Below are positions 7,350-14,105 of a stretch of 16,995 nucleotides of DNA, piece by piece. Every line of letters begins with the position of its first letter. Position 1 is the first letter of the stretch. The DNA lies in contig CAIKJM010000611.1 in NCBI GenBank assembly GCA_903827735.1, positions 1 to 16,995 on the forward strand, given 5' to 3'. The notes beneath the pieces were generated by a model. That model was not told where the DNA came from, ran no database searches, and was given only the letters and a program-made list of their open reading frames with translations. The DNA is from an uncultured Rhodanobacter sp. Lineage in GTDB: Bacteria > Pseudomonadota > Gammaproteobacteria > Xanthomonadales > Rhodanobacteraceae. The position numbers were made by a program, and so were the translations under genes.

Positions 7350-7683
7350 TTCGTCGTTACAGACCATCGTGTCAGCAACTGCCAATCCACATTGGCGGTC
7401 GGGCGACGTGATGTCGCCGATTATTCGGTTGACCGGGTTCCCGGTGGTCCACCTTTGATTGCACGGCCCGCAATCCTCTAGATCTCGCCCCGCAGCGGCG
7501 AAACGTCCTGAGTTGGTATGACGATTGCTTTTACGCATGCAGGCGGCTATCCAGCGACCGTACCGATTCCAAGCGACAGGCATTGTCGCGGGTTACGGCC
7601 TTAGTGAATCCGCCTGTCGGACTGGCTCGTATATCTCATGTGCAAGCGGCCGACGATTTCATGCTATTTGCCTGGAGCCTTTC
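7350..7683. other. Gene-free stretch with a cluster of short hairpins
   Basis: I see no convincing gene in these 334 bases between the sugar operon and the small CxxC gene. The part from 7381 to 7501 holds five short inverted repeats in a row (7381-7396, 7402-7418, 7432-7445, 7457-7475 and 7485-7501). None is followed by a clear T-run, so they are not textbook terminators. The open frame that runs upstream of 7684 from about 7525 has no protein-like character. Confidence 0.6.
7381..7501. repeat. Five consecutive short inverted repeats
   Basis: Read directly: GCCAAT/ATTGGC with a 4-base loop, GGCGAC/GTCGCC with a 5-base loop, ACCGGG/CCCGGT with a 2-base loop, GATTGC/GCAATC with a 7-base loop, and TCGCC/GGCGA with a 7-base loop. 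All arms are perfect. They begin about 32 bases after the stop of the last operon gene. They might protect the 3' end of the operon transcript or slow the polymerase. The function is unknown and the last and shortest one may be chance. Confidence 0.5.
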
Positions 7684-7947
7684 ATGTCTGTGTTAAACCC
7701 TATCGAGCTTTTTGCCCAGACCATCCAGATGCTGGCCAACGCGGACTGTCCCCAGTGCGGCAGGAAGGACGGGTCGGCACTGTCTCCTGGGCGCAAGGAT
7801 TCCGGCGCTTGCGAATGGTGTGACGGTCGGCATCAGGTGCTTGACCAAGCCAAGCACTGGTTGCAGCGAAGTGGAGTTACGGCGAGTAAAGATCGGCCTC
7901 GGCCCCGGGCCGTGGCACAGCAAGCCGCCGGCCAATCAGTGCTGTAG
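7684..7947 (+). CDS. Small hypothetical protein with two CxxC motifs (zinc-ribbon-like)
   Basis: I do not recognise the family. The ATG at 7684 was chosen because GGAG (7674-7677) sits six bases upstream, and the resulting 87-residue protein starts MSVLNPIELF. It has CPQC (22-25) and CEWC (43-46), four cysteines spaced as in a small zinc ribbon, flanked by short helical stretches (NPIELFAQTIQMLANA and HQVLDQAKHWLQ). The C-terminal 20 residues are basic and probably disordered. A rho-independent terminator lies about 145 bases downstream on the same strand, consistent with a single-gene transcript. It could bind metal, nucleic acid or a partner protein; nothing distinguishes these. Confidence 0.6.
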   Translation: MSVLNPIELFAQTIQMLANADCPQCGRKDGSALSPGRKDSGACEWCDGRHQVLDQAKHWLQRSGVTASKDRPRPRAVAQQAAGQSVL

Positions 7948-8092
7948 CCTGCGCCGCCTAAAGCTAGGGCGTAATAACCTCAGGCCAGCGCCGCTCTTGC
8001 GCGCAGTAGTTGCTTGAACCGCAGCGAACTCTGGCCGCCAAGGCGTGGAGCCGTCGATTCGCATTACTTCGATAGTTAGGTTACGGAATCAT

Positions 8093-8123
8093 AGGCCCGC
8101 CGTGACGCGGGCCTTCTTCTTTG
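8093..8123 (+). terminator. Rho-independent terminator
   Basis: An 8-bp GC-rich stem (AGGCCCGC / GCGGGCCT) closes a loop CGTGAC and is followed by TTCTTCTTT. The T-rich tract is on the + strand, so it ends transcription coming from the small CxxC gene at 7684-7947. It also lies just past the stop of the minus-strand gene at 8147-8434, but the minus-strand side lacks a T-run. Confidence 0.8.
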
Positions 8124-8146
8124 TAAAGTAAAGCCGCGCACTGTAG

Positions 8147-8434
8147 CTATAGCAGGTCGTGCGGCGGCAGGTACTCATCGTCGTGGATGCCGTTCTTCTG
8201 GAGCAGGGTATCCAAGCGGTGCATCAACCACGGATGGTCGGCTACATCGGCTTGGCGGGCGATGGCGTCGGCCTTATCGGCAAATAGCGGCATGAAATCG
8301 GCGCTGTCCGGATGGTCAGCGATCAGCTGCGGTAGCGATGCATTTAGTCCTTCCAGTAAGACGGCCAGCTCGTCGCGATGTTTCAGCGAGTCCAGGCTCA
8401 GCGTAGGCTGCAGTTCTTTTCGCATCTTGTACAT
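8147..8434 (-). CDS. Small conserved-looking hypothetical protein
   Basis: The 95-residue protein is not one I can assign to a family. It begins MYKMRKELQPTL with a good ribosome binding site (AAGGGG) about five bases upstream on the minus strand, which supports the start. It is acidic and strongly helical, with repeated Leu/Ala/His-Asp patterns (HRDELAVLLEGLNASLPQLI, then FADKADAIARQADVADHPWLMHRLDTLL). It has no signal peptide, membrane segment or cysteine. The composition and the clear start make it a real soluble cytoplasmic protein in my view. It stands alone between a terminator and a tiny exported-peptide gene on the same strand, so an operon with the latter is possible. Confidence 0.65.
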   Translation of the reverse strand: MYKMRKELQPTLSLDSLKHRDELAVLLEGLNASLPQLIADHPDSADFMPLFADKADAIARQADVADHPWLMHRLDTLLQKNGIHDDEYLPPHDLL

Positions 8435-8516
8435 GGCGTGCCCCTTCAGTCGTCAAAACATCAAAGCAGTGCGCCACGGACTACAAAATCGCTTGTTCAG
8501 GCGCTCGATGAAAGAT

Positions 8517-8693
8517 TTAGAGTTTCCACCAACCAGACTCTTTCGGTTTTTTGGCAGGCGTATTGGAGCCATTTGTGACGTTGTGCGCGCTTTTGTCGGA
8601 CGGGTGCCGAGGGGTACCCTGATCCGCTAGCGCGCGGTTGAGACCCAGCGCGAGCAGGCATAGGCATACCGAGAGACCGACGTACTTCAACAT
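8517..8693 (-). CDS. Tiny exported peptide with signal sequence
   Basis: The 58-residue frame starts MLKYVGLSVCLCLLALGL and has a clean cleavage signal ALA just before Asp24. That leaves a mature peptide of 35 residues. The mature part is hydrophilic and basic towards the end (TPAKKPKESGWWKL), with two adjacent tryptophans near the C-terminus. The ATG at 8691-8693 was chosen because the signal peptide begins exactly there, although the same frame stays open upstream to 9029. The ribosome binding site is weak. No family is recognised. It could be a small envelope peptide, a secreted factor, or a false positive from a long GC-rich open frame; the signal peptide is the main support. Confidence 0.5.
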   Translation of the reverse strand: MLKYVGLSVCLCLLALGLNRALADQGTPRHPSDKSAHNVTNGSNTPAKKPKESGWWKL

Positions 8694-9100
8694 TCCATGT
8701 GCCCGTGAGTTTTGTATGGTTAGCGGAAGCAAGTTGTTTGCCAATGACGCGGCGGCGATACACGACAGTGCCCGCGGCGGCCGCCGAGCGCGTGAAGGGT
8801 TTGGCGAGGCGTTGATGAGCTTCGGCTCGGAGGCGCCTTTCGCAGGGCCCGCTTTGCCACGGTTCCAGGCTCGAATATTGCTTGGAACGAAAAGATAAAA
8901 GGCCTCATTTGACGGAGCACTGGCGGCAAAGCGCTGCTCCTGGAGCTCGTTTTTCTCGCTCGCGATGGCTCGATCGAAGAGCGAGTGAACGGGAAAAATC
9001 GTTGTGCATGCTGTGACAGAGGGCAGCATTGGCCGAGGTAAAGCGCTTTAGTCTTCATGCTTGCTCACAGAAACGCAGCTACGTCTTCCCTCATATCGAC
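8694..9100. other. Stretch without a convincing gene, between two divergent small genes
   Basis: Open frames exist on both strands here (for example + 8716-8898, and a minus frame running from 9029 into the tiny peptide gene). None has a recognisable domain, a good start signal or protein-like composition. The stretch includes the 12-bp palindrome at 9039-9050 and presumably the promoters of the minus-strand peptide and the plus-strand PAS gene. No clear -35/-10 pair stands out. Confidence 0.5.
9039..9050. promoter_or_regulatory. 12-bp perfect palindrome, LacI-family operator-like
   Basis: TAAAGCGCTTTA is a perfect palindrome with the central CG and flanking AAAG/CTTT expected of LacI/GalR-type operators (general pattern AANCGNTT). 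It sits 50 bases before ATG 9101 of the PAS gene, a sensible operator position. If the gene instead starts at TTG 9029 the palindrome would be coding. No LacI-family regulator gene is in the window. Confidence 0.4.
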
Positions 9101-9514
9101 ATGACTCTCAATCCGTATCTGACATTTCGCCACTCGCCCTGGACGTTTGACGAACGAACCGCCGCTGAGCTTGAACAGCTCATCGACGGCGCGATTGTCG
9201 TGGATGAAACGGGATGCATCATTTTTGCCAACGCCGTGGCCATCGCGATGCACGGCCGGCTCATCATGGGCGTGCAACCGGACGACTACAGCCCGGTGCA
9301 CGGGCTATTTACTGAGGACGGCAGGCCGTATCCCTCGACCGATCTGCCACTAGCTCGAGCCGCCATGCGGGGCGAAACCGTGGTGGGTGCACGGTGGCGT
9401 ATTCGCCGGCCCGACGGCACCAGTGTTGTCGCTATGGGCGACGCCATGCCTTTGATGGACGCGCAGCGCAGGCAGACCGGCGCAATTCTACTGTTTCACC
9501 AAACCAGTTCATGA
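9101..9514 (+). CDS. Stand-alone PAS-domain protein
   Basis: From ATG 9101 the protein has 137 residues. A PAS fold begins around residue 22 with LEQLIDGAIVVDETGCIIFAN. It continues through the segment GRPYPSTDLPLARAAMRGETV and ends with the strand pattern RWRIRRPDGTSVVAMGDAMPLMD...GAILLFHQ, which is typical of PAS domains in sensor kinases. No kinase, cyclase or other output domain follows; the gene stops after the PAS domain. An alternative TTG start at 9029 has an AGAGGG ribosome binding site and would add 24 residues that show no PAS character. ATG 9101 has no obvious binding site, so the start is uncertain. It may sense a ligand and act through a partner. Its stop overlaps that of the convergent DUF4031 gene by six bases. 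Confidence 0.72.
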   Translation: MTLNPYLTFRHSPWTFDERTAAELEQLIDGAIVVDETGCIIFANAVAIAMHGRLIMGVQPDDYSPVHGLFTEDGRPYPSTDLPLARAAMRGETVVGARWRIRRPDGTSVVAMGDAMPLMDAQRRQTGAILLFHQTSS

Positions 9515-9814
9515 TTGCTGTGGGTCGTCCGCAGCTTGCAGCAGTGCTCGGCGCGCGCGCCAAATGCGCGCGGCGTGGCGTCGATCAACCGCCACCGCGC
9601 CGGCGCGGATCGCCGCATCGCGAAGGTCCGGCTTCAGGTCATAGTGGGGCGCGGCGGCCTTGTCTTGAAACCACTCCCTGCGCATGCCGATCCGTGACGC
9701 GATGGCATGCAGTTCGCTGAGGTCGATTTCGTCAGTAAACATATGGCAGCTCGGAGTAACTTCTCCGTGCACGACCCAGCCGTAGTTGCGCAGATTGTCG
9801 ACATAAACCGTCAC
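9509..9814 (-). CDS. DUF4031 domain protein
   Basis: The 101-residue protein starts with GTG as MTVYVDNLRNYG, the characteristic opening of DUF4031 proteins. It then shows CHMFTD (23-28), ELHAIASRIGMRREWFQ (34-50) and HYDL (57-60), the remaining hallmarks of this small family of unknown function. It is cytoplasmic, without signal or membrane segment. The tail after residue 80 is Arg/Ala-rich. It begins 12 bases after the stop of the exported DUF4142 gene on the same strand, so the two may share a transcript, but no functional link is known. Its 3' end overlaps the convergent PAS gene. The start is well supported by the family N-terminus even though the ribosome binding site is weak. Confidence 0.82.
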   Translation of the reverse strand: MTVYVDNLRNYGWVVHGEVTPSCHMFTDEIDLSELHAIASRIGMRREWFQDKAAAPHYDLKPDLRDAAIRAGAVAVDRRHAARIWRARRALLQAADDPQQS

Positions 9815-9826
9815 GGTTTGCTTAAT

Positions 9827-10558
9827 TCAGTGCTTCGCGCCTGAGGTAGCGGCGGGCGCGGCCGGAGCGGTCGTCGGCATCAATGTTTTCGCAGCAGGCG
9901 AAGCTGGCGTTGTCGTACCTGTTGCGGTGGAGGTGGAGGATGCCGTCGACGTCGTCGCTGGCGTGCTATCCATGGCGCTGACCATCGCTTTGGAGGACTG
10001 GTCCATCGCCTGATCGCGCGCGTCCGGCACGGCCGCGAGCTTTTGTGCCGCATCCAGATGCGATTTCAGTGTGGGAAGATTGGTCTTGACGAATTCCTGG
10101 ATATCGGTGTCCTTGGTGTCCTTGCCTTCGGCCGTAAACAGCTTGATTGCATCCTGATGGTCCTTGACCATCGCTTTGCACCACGCCTGGTCAAAGCCGG
10201 CGGGTTTCATCGACTGCAGTTTGTCGTTCTCGTTCTTCGCGTCTTTCCCTGGATCGAAGGGAAAGCTCACTTTTTTGCTCTCCGCCAGCGTTTTCAGCGC
10301 GGCGTTGGCCTTGGTGTGGTCATCGACGACGCGCTGCGCCAACGCTTTTACCTGGTCATTGGAGGATTTGCTGAGCGCCGTATTGCCCAGCTGTATTTCA
10401 GCCATATCGCCTTTGGCGGCGTTTTCGATGAACACCGTGTCGGCGGCGCTGAGGCTGCTTTGCGTAGCACTGGCGGTATCGGGCTGCGCCGCAGCAGGCA
10501 GGGCGACGCTCAGTGACAGGGCGGCGGCGAGTGCTTGGGACAGATGGCGAATCTTCAT
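9827..10558 (-). CDS. Exported DUF4142 protein
   Basis: The 243-residue protein has a Sec signal peptide ending PAAAQP (cleavage about residue 25). A DUF4142 four-helix, ferritin-like domain follows at about 38-178, seen in ADTVFIENAAKGDMAEIQLGN, VKALAQRVVDDHTKAN and LKSHLDAAQKLA. The last 55-60 residues are a low-complexity Ser/Thr/Ala/Pro tail, probably disordered and possibly wall- or membrane-spanning. A good binding site (AAGGA) precedes the ATG. DUF4142 proteins are periplasmic or outer-membrane-associated and often stress-linked, with unknown biochemistry. The metal-binding residues of true ferritins are not obvious here. It is the first gene of a minus-strand pair with DUF4031 and is divergent from the arginase gene, with a 273-base intergenic region between them. 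Confidence 0.85.
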   Translation of the reverse strand: MKIRHLSQALAAALSLSVALPAAAQPDTASATQSSLSAADTVFIENAAKGDMAEIQLGNTALSKSSNDQVKALAQRVVDDHTKANAALKTLAESKKVSFPFDPGKDAKNENDKLQSMKPAGFDQAWCKAMVKDHQDAIKLFTAEGKDTKDTDIQEFVKTNLPTLKSHLDAAQKLAAVPDARDQAMDQSSKAMVSAMDSTPATTSTASSTSTATGTTTPASPAAKTLMPTTAPAAPAATSGAKH

Positions 10559-10831
10559 GAGTCTTCCTTTTTGCGCTTCGTAGGTGGTCGATGAAAACCC
10601 AGTGGCTGGAAAAGCTCTGTGACGGTTCGGCGAATGTTCTGGCGGCCGGCGGTTTGGATTAGCGGAAATAACAGCCGCGCCTCAGGCTCAACGCCTGTGA
10701 CAACCCGCCGCGCAACGGTCGCGCAAAGCGGCGCAGCGGGCAATCCGTTAGAATTGGAAGACTTGGCCGCGGGCGTTGATGGGGCGGGTTTCCGCGCTCC
10801 ACTGTGGCTCACCAATTCGGGTATACAGGTT

Positions 10832-11746
10832 ATGAGCAACAAGACCGTTTCACTGATCGGCGTACCGACCGATGTTGGCGCCGGACATCGCGGCGCGTCG
10901 ATGGGCCCTGAGGCGCTGCGGGTGGCAAATTTGTTCGCCCGCTTGCAGCGCTGCGGGCTGAAGGTGGTCGATCGCGGCAATCTGCAGGGTCCACTGAACC
11001 CCTGGCAGCCGCCGACAGATGGATATCGCCATCTGGATGAAGTTATCGCCTGGAATACGGCCGTCTATACGGCTGTGCATGATGAGCTCCAGGCGGGCCA
11101 CCTGCCGATCATGCTCGGTGGCGATCATTGCCTGGCGATTGGCTCCATCTCTGCCATTGCGCGCTACTGCGAAGATCAGGGCAAAAAACTGCGCGTGCTG
11201 TGGCTGGATGCGCACACCGACTTCAATACCGCGCTCGCTACGCCGTCGGGCAATATTCACGGCATGCCGGTGGCGTGTCTCTGCGGCAACGGCCCCGATG
11301 CGCTCACCACGCTCAGTGGTACCAAGCCGGCGACCAAGCCCGACGTGTTTCGCCAGATCGGCATTCGCTCAGTTGATTCGGTCGAGAAAAAGCTGGTGCG
11401 TGAGGCCAGCGTTGGCGTGTACGACATGCGCCATATCGACGAGGTCGGTATGAAGCGCACCATGGAAGAGGCGCTGGCCGATATCGACGAAAACACGCAC
11501 CTGCACGTGAGTTTCGACGTGGATTTTCTGGATCCAAGCATCGCGCCAGGCGTCGGTACCACCGTGCGCGGCGGCCCGAATTATCGCGAGGCGCAGCTTT
11601 GCATGGAGATGATCGCCGACACTGGTCGGCTAGCCTCGCTGGATATCGTCGAACTCAATCCGGCATACGACAAGCGCAACCAGACGGCCAAGCTTGCGGT
11701 CGATCTGGTCGAGTCGCTGTTCGGCAAATCCACGCTGATTCGCTGA
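10832..11746 (+). CDS. rocF: Arginase
   Basis: The 304-residue protein hydrolyses L-arginine to ornithine and urea. It is a binuclear manganese enzyme, and all six metal ligands are visible: His99 in GGDHCLAIGS, Asp126/His128/Asp130 in WLDAHTDFN, and Asp229/Asp231 in SFDVDFLDP. HGMP (143-146) and DIVELNP (271-277) are further family hallmarks. ATG 10832 gives the normal arginase N-terminus (MSNKTVSLIGVPTD). The open frame runs 71 codons further upstream, but that extra part is not arginase-like and was left out. It is cytoplasmic. The next gene, trpS, follows 46 bases later with no visible terminator between, so read-through is possible, though no pathway joins them. Confidence 0.95.
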   Translation: MSNKTVSLIGVPTDVGAGHRGASMGPEALRVANLFARLQRCGLKVVDRGNLQGPLNPWQPPTDGYRHLDEVIAWNTAVYTAVHDELQAGHLPIMLGGDHCLAIGSISAIARYCEDQGKKLRVLWLDAHTDFNTALATPSGNIHGMPVACLCGNGPDALTTLSGTKPATKPDVFRQIGIRSVDSVEKKLVREASVGVYDMRHIDEVGMKRTMEEALADIDENTHLHVSFDVDFLDPSIAPGVGTTVRGGPNYREAQLCMEMIADTGRLASLDIVELNPAYDKRNQTAKLAVDLVESLFGKSTLIR

Positions 11747-11792
11747 CGCCGGAATCCGCGCGTCTCCCTCCGATGACCCACAAGCGAACATC

Positions 11793-13157
11793 ATGCAGAC
11801 TCGTGTACTGACCGGCATTACCACTACCGGTACGCCACACCTGGGCAACTACGTCGGTGCGATCCGCCCCGCGGTGCAAGCCAGCAAGCGCGATGACGTC
11901 GACGCGTTTTATTTCATGGCCGATTATCACGCGCTGATCAAAAGCGGTGATGCCGATCGAATCGAGCGCTCGCGGCTGGAGATCGCCGCGACCTGGCTGG
12001 CCGCCGGACTCGATCCGCAGCGCGTTACCTTTTATCGGCAGTCGGATATTCCGGAAATCCCGGAGCTGACATGGTTCCTCACCTGCATCGCTGCCAAAGG
12101 CATGCTCAACCGCGCGCACGCCTACAAGGCGGCGGTGGATCGCAATGCGGAGACCGGCGAAGACGCCGATGCCGGCATCAACGCCGGCCTCTACATGTAT
12201 CCGGTGCTGATGGCCGCGGACATTCTGGCGTTCGATGCGCACAAGGTACCGGTGGGTCGCGATCAGATCCAGCATATCGAGATGGCGCGCGACCTTGGCC
12301 AACGCTTCAACCATATCCACGGCCGCGAGTTCTTCGTGCTGCCGGAGGCGCTGATCGAGGAGCAGGTGGCCACCTTGCCCGGCCTCGATGGTCGCAAAAT
12401 GTCGAAGAGTTATGACAACACCATTCCGCTGTTTGCCGGCGGCAAAAAGCAGCTGCGCGAAACCATCATGCGCATCGTCACCGACTCGCGCCTGCCGGGC
12501 GAGCCGAAGGATGCGGACAACTCGGCGCTGTTCACCATCTTTCGTGCGTTTGCGGGCGAGGACGAGGCAAAGTCGTTTCGCCAGTCCCTGCTAGACGGCC
12601 TGGGCTGGGGCGACGCGAAGCAGGCGCTGTACGAGCGGGTCGAGCGGGACGTGGCGCCGATGCGCGAGCGCTACGAGGCGCTGATCGCCGATCCGGCGGG
12701 TATCGAACGCATTCTTCAGGAAGGGGCGATCAAGGCACGTGCGATAGCTACGCCGAAAATTGCGGCCTTGCGCGATGCGCTCGGTCTACGTTCGGCCGGT
12801 GCGCCTCCCGTGACATCTGCGCCAGCCAAAGTTGTCGAGAAGTCGAGCAAAGCACCGCGTTTTGCCAGCTTCCGCGATGCCGACGGCAGCTTCCGCTTCC
12901 GCCTGTTTTCCGCGGACGGCGACGAGCTGCTGCTGTCGGTGCCGTTCGCCGATCCCAAGGCGGCCGGGGCATTGCAAAAGCGGATCAAAACGGCCGGCAC
13001 CGACGGTGTCGTGCTGCAGATCGATGCGTCGCGCGTCGTGCTTGAGCTGGACGGCGAGCCGGTGGCGAGTTCCGCCGACTATCGCGACGAGCCAACCTGC
13101 GACGCCGCGCTGTCACAGCTGCGCCAGGCGCTCGACCAGCTGGCGGCCGGCGCGTGA
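11793..13157 (+). CDS. trpS: Tryptophan-tRNA ligase with C-terminal extension
   Basis: The enzyme charges tRNA-Trp with tryptophan using ATP. It is a class I synthetase: the HIGH-type motif is TPHLGNYVG (14-22) and the KMSKS loop is intact (202-206). NINAGL-type and PVLMAADIL segments (129-145) and PVGRDQIQHIEMARDL (153-168) match bacterial TrpRS. The catalytic and anticodon-binding body ends near residue 333. After a Pro/Ala/Lys linker (336-355) there is an extra domain of about 100 residues, including FRDADGSFRFRLFSADGDELLLS (about 360-382) and a helical end. Usual bacterial TrpRS is about 330-350 residues, while this one has 454. The added part recalls short beta-rich YegP/DUF1508-like domains, a tentative match. 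I recall long forms in Xanthomonadales, so this is probably lineage-specific. Confidence 0.95.
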   Translation: MQTRVLTGITTTGTPHLGNYVGAIRPAVQASKRDDVDAFYFMADYHALIKSGDADRIERSRLEIAATWLAAGLDPQRVTFYRQSDIPEIPELTWFLTCIAAKGMLNRAHAYKAAVDRNAETGEDADAGINAGLYMYPVLMAADILAFDAHKVPVGRDQIQHIEMARDLGQRFNHIHGREFFVLPEALIEEQVATLPGLDGRKMSKSYDNTIPLFAGGKKQLRETIMRIVTDSRLPGEPKDADNSALFTIFRAFAGEDEAKSFRQSLLDGLGWGDAKQALYERVERDVAPMRERYEALIADPAGIERILQEGAIKARAIATPKIAALRDALGLRSAGAPPVTSAPAKVVEKSSKAPRFASFRDADGSFRFRLFSADGDELLLSVPFADPKAAGALQKRIKTAGTDGVVLQIDASRVVLELDGEPVASSADYRDEPTCDAALSQLRQALDQLAAGA

Positions 13158-13192
13158 TGCGAAAGCTTGCCGGCTGGCGGACTCGCTGATCG

Positions 13193-13516
13193 ATGCGCTA
13201 CCTTGCCTTTGTCCTGCTCGCGCCGTGGCTGCTGATTCTTTGCTGGGCGTACTGGGCTTACCCAAAGAGTCTGCCCAGGACGAGCGCGCGGCGCGGGTTT
13301 GATGCCGCCGCCGTGCTGATCGCGCTGGCCGCCGCTGCAAAAGCGGCGTTGCTCGGTTTCGATACCGCCCTGCGGCCGAGCATCGGTCAATTCGGTCGCG
13401 GCAGCGGCGGCATCTGGCAGCAGGTGCTGCCGGCGCTTTACGGCTATGGCGCGCTGCTCCTTGTGCTCGCGCTGGCGCTGGGCTTGCGCTGGATACTGTG
13501 GGGCCGCAGGCGCTGA
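13193..13516 (+). CDS. Small inner-membrane hypothetical protein
   Basis: The 107-residue protein has three likely membrane segments: about 3-22 (YLAFVLLAPWLLILCWAYWA), 38-56 (AAAVLIALAAAAKAALLG) and 80-101 (ALYGYGALLLVLALALGLRW). It ends in the basic anchor WGRRR, so the C-terminus is probably cytoplasmic. I recognise no family. It lies 35 bases after trpS on the same strand with no terminator between, and its last 19 bases are overlapped only if the next gene uses its earliest start. The ribosome binding site is weak. The hydrophobic pattern with charged loops makes coding likely. Confidence 0.65.
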   Translation: MRYLAFVLLAPWLLILCWAYWAYPKSLPRTSARRGFDAAAVLIALAAAAKAALLGFDTALRPSIGQFGRGSGGIWQQVLPALYGYGALLLVLALALGLRWILWGRRR

Positions 13517-13569
13517 GTCGGTTCGGCTACGCAAGCGGTCGTCGGATGCCGGCGTCACGGGATGCGACA

Positions 13570-14097
13570 ATGTCGGATATGACGCCGCTCAAATATCTTC
13601 AGGCTTATCCCGCCAACCTGCAGGACAAGGTTCGCGAGCTGATCGCGCGCGATCAGCTGGGCGATCATCTGGCGGCGCGTTATCCCGAGCGCCATGCCGT
13701 ACAGAGCGATAAGGCGCTATACGCCTACACCATGGCACTGAAGCAGCAGCATCTGAAAAACGCGCCAGGCATCGACAAGGTGCTGTACGACAGCAAGCTC
13801 GACGTGGTGCAGCGTGCGCTGGGTTTGCACACCGCGATTTCGCGCGTGCAGGGCGCCAAGCTCAAGGCAAAAAAGGAAATTCGCGTGGCGGCGCTGTTCA
13901 AGGCTGCTGCCCCTGAATTTCTACAGATGATCGTGGTGCATGAACTGGCGCATCTGAAGGAACTCGACCACAACAAGGCGTTCTATCAGCTGTGCCAGTA
14001 CATGCTGCCCGCGTATCACCAGCTCGAATTTGATCTGCGCGTGTATCTGACCTGGCGCGACCTGCCATCGGTCGACGGCGCCAACGCACCCCACTGA
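13570..14097 (+). CDS. YgjP-like (DUF45) zinc metallopeptidase-type protein
   Basis: The 175-residue protein carries HELAH (124-128), the zinc-binding HExxH with Glu125 as the catalytic-type residue. A third likely ligand, His134, is in ELDHNKAFY, and the typical helical end YMLPAYHQLEFDLRVYL follows. This matches the YgjP/DUF45 family related to M48 metallopeptidases, cytoplasmic and of uncertain substrate. ATG 13570 was chosen: it has a GGGA upstream and gives a normal N-terminus. The frame is also open to GTG 13498, which would overlap the membrane protein gene and add 24 residues without family character; ATG 13546 is intermediate. Eight bases separate it from the DUF6348-like gene, so the two are probably co-transcribed. 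Confidence 0.85.
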   Translation: MSDMTPLKYLQAYPANLQDKVRELIARDQLGDHLAARYPERHAVQSDKALYAYTMALKQQHLKNAPGIDKVLYDSKLDVVQRALGLHTAISRVQGAKLKAKKEIRVAALFKAAAPEFLQMIVVHELAHLKELDHNKAFYQLCQYMLPAYHQLEFDLRVYLTWRDLPSVDGANAPH

Positions 14098-14105
14098 GGA
14101 TCATC

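Noticed and set aside
6507..7583. A 358-codon open frame on the minus strand opposite the cytoplasmic TIM-barrel gene
   Set aside because: The plus-strand frame has clear metal-site motifs, while the minus frame has no recognisable domain and runs into intergenic DNA.
7948..8092. Possible RNA gene between the CxxC gene and the terminator
   Set aside because: I found no tRNA cloverleaf or conserved T-loop and no known small-RNA pattern. It may simply be a 3' untranslated region.
8716..8898. Possible 60-residue protein on the + strand
   Set aside because: It has a weak start signal, no domain and low-complexity composition, and it competes with open frames on the other strand.
9550..9561. Perfect 12-bp palindrome GGCGCGCGCGCC
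   Set aside because: It lies inside the DUF4031 coding region and is explained by Arg/Ala codons in GC-rich DNA.
10619..10831. N-terminal extension of the arginase reading frame
   Set aside because: The 71 extra codons show no arginase similarity. The normal family N-terminus starts at ATG 10832.
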